Origin: Nitrososphaerota archaeon
Lineage (GTDB): Archaea > Thermoproteota > Nitrososphaeria_A > Caldarchaeales > Calditenuaceae
DNA: 64,000 nt
Direction of reading: 5' to 3'
NCBI GenBank assembly: GCA_009889515.1
Contig: WUQR01000139.1
Location: 186,001-250,000 of the forward strand
Below are positions 61,950 through 64,000 of the stretch, piece after piece; positions within the stretch are counted from its first letter, which is position 1; every line of letters begins with the position of its first letter. A program made the position numbers and the translations under genes. The notes beneath the pieces were generated by a model. That model saw only the letters and a list, made by a program, of their open reading frames with translations, was not told the origin of the DNA and did not search any database.

Positions 61950-62270
61950 ATGGAGTTCTGCCCACGCTGCGACGCAGTCCTAATCACTGAGCGGAAGTCA
62001 AACAGCGTAGTACTGGTCTGTAGAAAGTGTGGGTATGTGAAGAAGCCTACAGGCGACATCATCACCCACAAACAGAGGAAGCCGCGGAAAACAGTGATAG
62101 TCGATGATGTTGAGAAGGAGGTGCTGCCGAAGACCGGCGACGTACAGTGCCCACAGTGTGGAAACCAGGAAGCCTACTGGTGGAGCGTCCAGACAAGATC
62201 CGCCGACGAGCCCATGACACAGTTCTTCAGATGCACTAAGTGCGGCTACACTTGGCGGGAATACGCCTAA
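61950..62270 (+). CDS. transcription cleavage factor TFS (RpoM-like)
   Basis: A 106-residue archaeal TFS, which helps stalled RNA polymerase cut the nascent RNA, as eukaryotic TFIIS does. It has an N-terminal zinc ribbon (FCPRCDAVL then VCRKCGYV) and the C-terminal catalytic ribbon (CPQCGNQEAYWWSVQTRSADEP and FRCTKCGYTWRE). The acidic pair in RSADEP is the hairpin active site and is intact. It is the last gene of the csl4-rpoL-TFS run. Confidence 0.94.
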   Translation: MEFCPRCDAVLITERKSNSVVLVCRKCGYVKKPTGDIITHKQRKPRKTVIVDDVEKEVLPKTGDVQCPQCGNQEAYWWSVQTRSADEPMTQFFRCTKCGYTWREYA

Positions 62271-62297
62271 ATCTAAGACCCGGCACCCTCAAATATA

Positions 62298-63458
62298 TTA
62301 CCTGAAATCTGCGAACTCGTAGCGGTGGCCGCGGTGGTGTAGCTGGTAACACTCCGGGCTGTGGACCCGGCGATCGTGGGTTCGAGTCCCACCCGCGGCC
62401 ATTCCGGATATTCTATATTGTGAGTGGGAGGTTGAGATGGGAGTTGAGGATAGTGTTTGGGGGGAGGTTTGGCTGGGTGGCATGTTTAGGCGTCCTAGTC
62501 TCCTCAGGTATTCTTCTAATCTTTGCTGCCTTTTCTTGATTGTGAAGCCTACTAGCTCGTAGAATTTTAGCCTGCTGCATGTCCTGATGTAGAGGCTATA
62601 GGCGTCCTTTCTTGTCCGGTAGGTCTTGCCCCTCTTCTTGCTGAAGAATGGTGTTCCTCTCTTCATCTGAAGATGTGGCCCAGTTGTTTTGATGCCTAGA
62701 TTATTTAGAAGCATCTTAACATAGTTGATGAGTCTTTCGTCAGTGTTGACGCATGTAATAGAGCCATAACTACTTACTGAGCCTTCGCTGTCGAAGAATC
62801 CTCTCAAAAAGCTCTTCATACACTCTTCACAATGCTCCACGAATGGTCTTATCACCTCTATGTCGATAGGCTTCCGAAGCAGGTCGTAGAGAGCCTTTGA
62901 TTGAACAATTACTCGGAAGAACCCGTTTCCTATTGGTGCAGGCTTCGGCGGATACCTATTAAGAACCTGTCCCAAGCATCTCGAGAATTCTTCTATGAAC
63001 TCCCTGTCTTTGACCATGCCCCCTATCCTAGCATCGCCTTTTCTTTTTCTAACAGCCCATCCGTCGCCAGAGACAACCCCTATAACGTATGCGAGTTCTG
63101 GGGTCTTCTCTAGGAAGTCTATGGACGGTATCCTACACCCATTGAATGGGTTATGTATCCCTCTCAACCACTCACTGACCTGCGACTTGCTTAGCCGGAC
63201 TCCGTACACCTCTTCTATCTCCCTTATGATCTTGTTGTACGAATGTCCCAATCCCCGCAGCCTTTTGACCTCGCCGAAAACCTTAATCCTAATAGACCTG
63301 TCGAGGCACGGCCCTCTCTTCCCCAACCTCTCAGGAAATCTCTTGTAGTAATATCTCCTGACAGTAGACCTCGATACTTCTACTCCACTACCACGCAGCA
63401 TCCTCCAGACATTATGATAGCTAAATCCGCTCCGGATCCCAATCTCCAGAGCTTCCAT
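62298..63458 (-). CDS. HTH-LAGLIDADG homing-endonuclease-like paralogue
   Basis: A 386-residue reading similar to the 52573 gene over most of its length. LAGLIDADG motifs are LAYVIGVVSGDG (122-133) and SFLRGFFDSEGS (216-227), both with Asp or Glu. The last 36 or so residues run through the tRNA-His gene in antisense, so the natural C-terminus was probably lost with its stop. Upstream of the ATG at 63458, in-frame sequence (QRLSPELKDKL) still matches the paralogue (QRMTPEEKKKL), yet no start codon is seen there. The gene may be truncated, decaying, or use a rare start. Confidence 0.7.
   Translation of the reverse strand: MEALEIGIRSGFSYHNVWRMLRGSGVEVSRSTVRRYYYKRFPERLGKRGPCLDRSIRIKVFGEVKRLRGLGHSYNKIIREIEEVYGVRLSKSQVSEWLRGIHNPFNGCRIPSIDFLEKTPELAYVIGVVSGDGWAVRKRKGDARIGGMVKDREFIEEFSRCLGQVLNRYPPKPAPIGNGFFRVIVQSKALYDLLRKPIDIEVIRPFVEHCEECMKSFLRGFFDSEGSVSSYGSITCVNTDERLINYVKMLLNNLGIKTTGPHLQMKRGTPFFSKKRGKTYRTRKDAYSLYIRTCSRLKFYELVGFTIKKRQQRLEEYLRRLGRLNMPPSQTSPQTLSSTPISTSHSQYRISGMAAGGTRTHDRRVHSPECYQLHHRGHRYEFADFR
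62327..62400 (+). tRNA. tRNA-His(GTG) with encoded G-1
   Basis: Acceptor GCCGCGG/CCGCGGC with a G at -1 opposite C73, the identity mark of tRNA-His. D-arm GTGTAGCTGGTAACAC, anticodon stem CCGGG/CCCGG with loop CTGTGGA (anticodon GTG), T-stem GTGGG/CCCAC. No intron. A TATA-like aaatatatta at 62291-62300 lies upstream, and the stop codon of the antisense LAGLIDADG frame falls inside it. Confidence 0.95.
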
Positions 63459-63860
63459 AAGCTTATCCTTCAGCTCAGGTGATAGTCGTTGATCACTTCT
63501 TCCAACCTCTCTCGACAGCCCAGCAGCCTTGCCTGGTAGGGAGTACGGAATTCCACCATCTATTATGAGCCTAGCACCATATTCCCAAGTATTTATCTGC
63601 TCTATTGTCAGCTGTTAACACCTACCACACACTAATGTAACACGCTTTATACTCTCCCACGTATAAGCTTTGAGACACCTAAACTAATGTAAGGGTCTCG
63701 AAATTATACTATGGGTGGGGGAAGGTTTAGCAGTGGTGTCTCCAGCAACCTCGTTTCCAAGAGATTCTTCGAAGCCACATTTAGCTTAGACGTGTGGGTG
63801 TTGGGGGCTCCGCGGGTATAGGGCATAGGCACATATATAGTCCGGGGGTACATGTTAGCC
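63459..63860. other. upstream region of LAGLIDADG gene and pilin-like gene promoter
   Basis: About 400 bases without a called gene. The part next to 63458 keeps an open frame that resembles the paralogue's N-terminus. The rest is AT-rich, with ataaatac near 63590 as a possible promoter and catatata at 63833-63840 as the TATA for the next gene. Confidence 0.45.
63833..63840 (+). promoter_or_regulatory. TATA box for the pilin-like gene
   Basis: catatata lies 21-28 bases before the ATG at 63861; leaderless arrangement. Confidence 0.5.
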
Positions 63861-64000
63861 ATGAGCGGCATAAGGAGGATCAAGGGTGAGATTCCTACAG
63901 TATATGCTTTGACTGTCTCAGTGGTGGCGATAGCTGCTGTCTTGGCTGCATCCCTCTACGCGATGAATATGCTAGGCAGTGCGAGTAGCGTTCCGTATAC
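63861..64000 (+). CDS. type IV pilin-like surface protein, N-terminal part
   Basis: The first 46 residues only; the gene runs off the window. A short basic start (MSGIRRIKG) is followed by EIPTVYALTVSVVAIAAVLAASLY, a long hydrophobic helix. This is the class III signal layout of archaeal pilins, with prepilin-peptidase cleavage after the Gly. It could also be a simple membrane-anchored secreted protein; the rest of the gene decides. An ATG nine bases earlier is in frame. Confidence 0.55.
   Translation, partial: MSGIRRIKGEIPTVYALTVSVVAIAAVLAASLYAMNMLGSASSVPY

Overview
This window looks like chromosomal DNA from a thermophilic archaeon of the TACK group, most likely near the Aigarchaeota/Caldarchaeia or Thaumarchaeota (inference). 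The support is a set of archaeal information-processing genes (RPA, RpoN, RpoL, TFS, Rps2, ABCE1, Csl4, Sec61-beta, archaeal ProS), an ESCRT-III/CdvB homologue, a short XPF nuclease without a helicase domain, LysW-based amino acid synthesis, and two tRNAs carrying bulge-helix-bulge introns. Genes are densely packed. Many have a TATA box 20-30 bases before the start codon, which suggests leaderless mRNAs, and TTG and GTG starts are common.

Layout. 0-6.7 kb: the end of a GlpC-like Fe-S oxidoreductase, RPA, a KaiC-like ATPase, the rpoN-eno-rps2 block and a THUMP RNA methylase. 7-18 kb: a SnoaL-like protein, a membrane-cupredoxin fusion, an orphan molybdopterin oxidoreductase large subunit, a DhnA-family aldolase, a lone PqqD-like protein, a polar amino acid ABC transporter and ABCE1. 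18.3-25.8 kb: a LysW-type lysine/arginine cluster with two different LysW ligases, convergent with argH. 25.9-28.5 kb: a membrane-anchored winged-helix protein, a secreted coiled-coil protein and rpiA. 28.9-32.5 kb: a cobalamin- or siderophore-type ABC importer behind a palindromic operator. 32.5-35.6 kb: endonuclease V, thioredoxin reductase and Hsp20.

35.6-39.0 kb is an AT-rich accessory island. It holds a broken gene, a 336-residue protein with a thiol-disulfide (DCC) domain at the N-terminus and a 12-cysteine hydrophobic C-terminus resembling halocin C8-type peptides, a small membrane protein just downstream, and a divergent membrane protein. 39-50.5 kb: THUMP and XPF genes, a Lrp regulator, a ubiquitin-like protein ending in Gly-Gly, a VKOR/TlpA disulfide pair, an SDR, a MocA-like enzyme, a tiny Lys/Ala-rich basic protein, secG, cdvB, proS, tRNA-Ala and thrC.

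50.6-64 kb: glmS, tRNA-Arg, a LAGLIDADG protein gene, then a complete group 3b [NiFe]-hydrogenase region: hypA, a MinD-type hypB, hydB, a cyclic-nucleotide-binding-domain gene, hydG, hydD, hydA and the maturation protease. After these come tmk, csl4-rpoL-TFS, tRNA-His, a second LAGLIDADG paralogue and the start of a pilin-like gene. The most interesting items are the halocin-like island, the ubiquitin-like gene, the two tRNA-adjacent HTH-LAGLIDADG genes, the tRNA-Arg intron at a noncanonical site, the CTG-start rpoL and the chromatin-like basic peptide.
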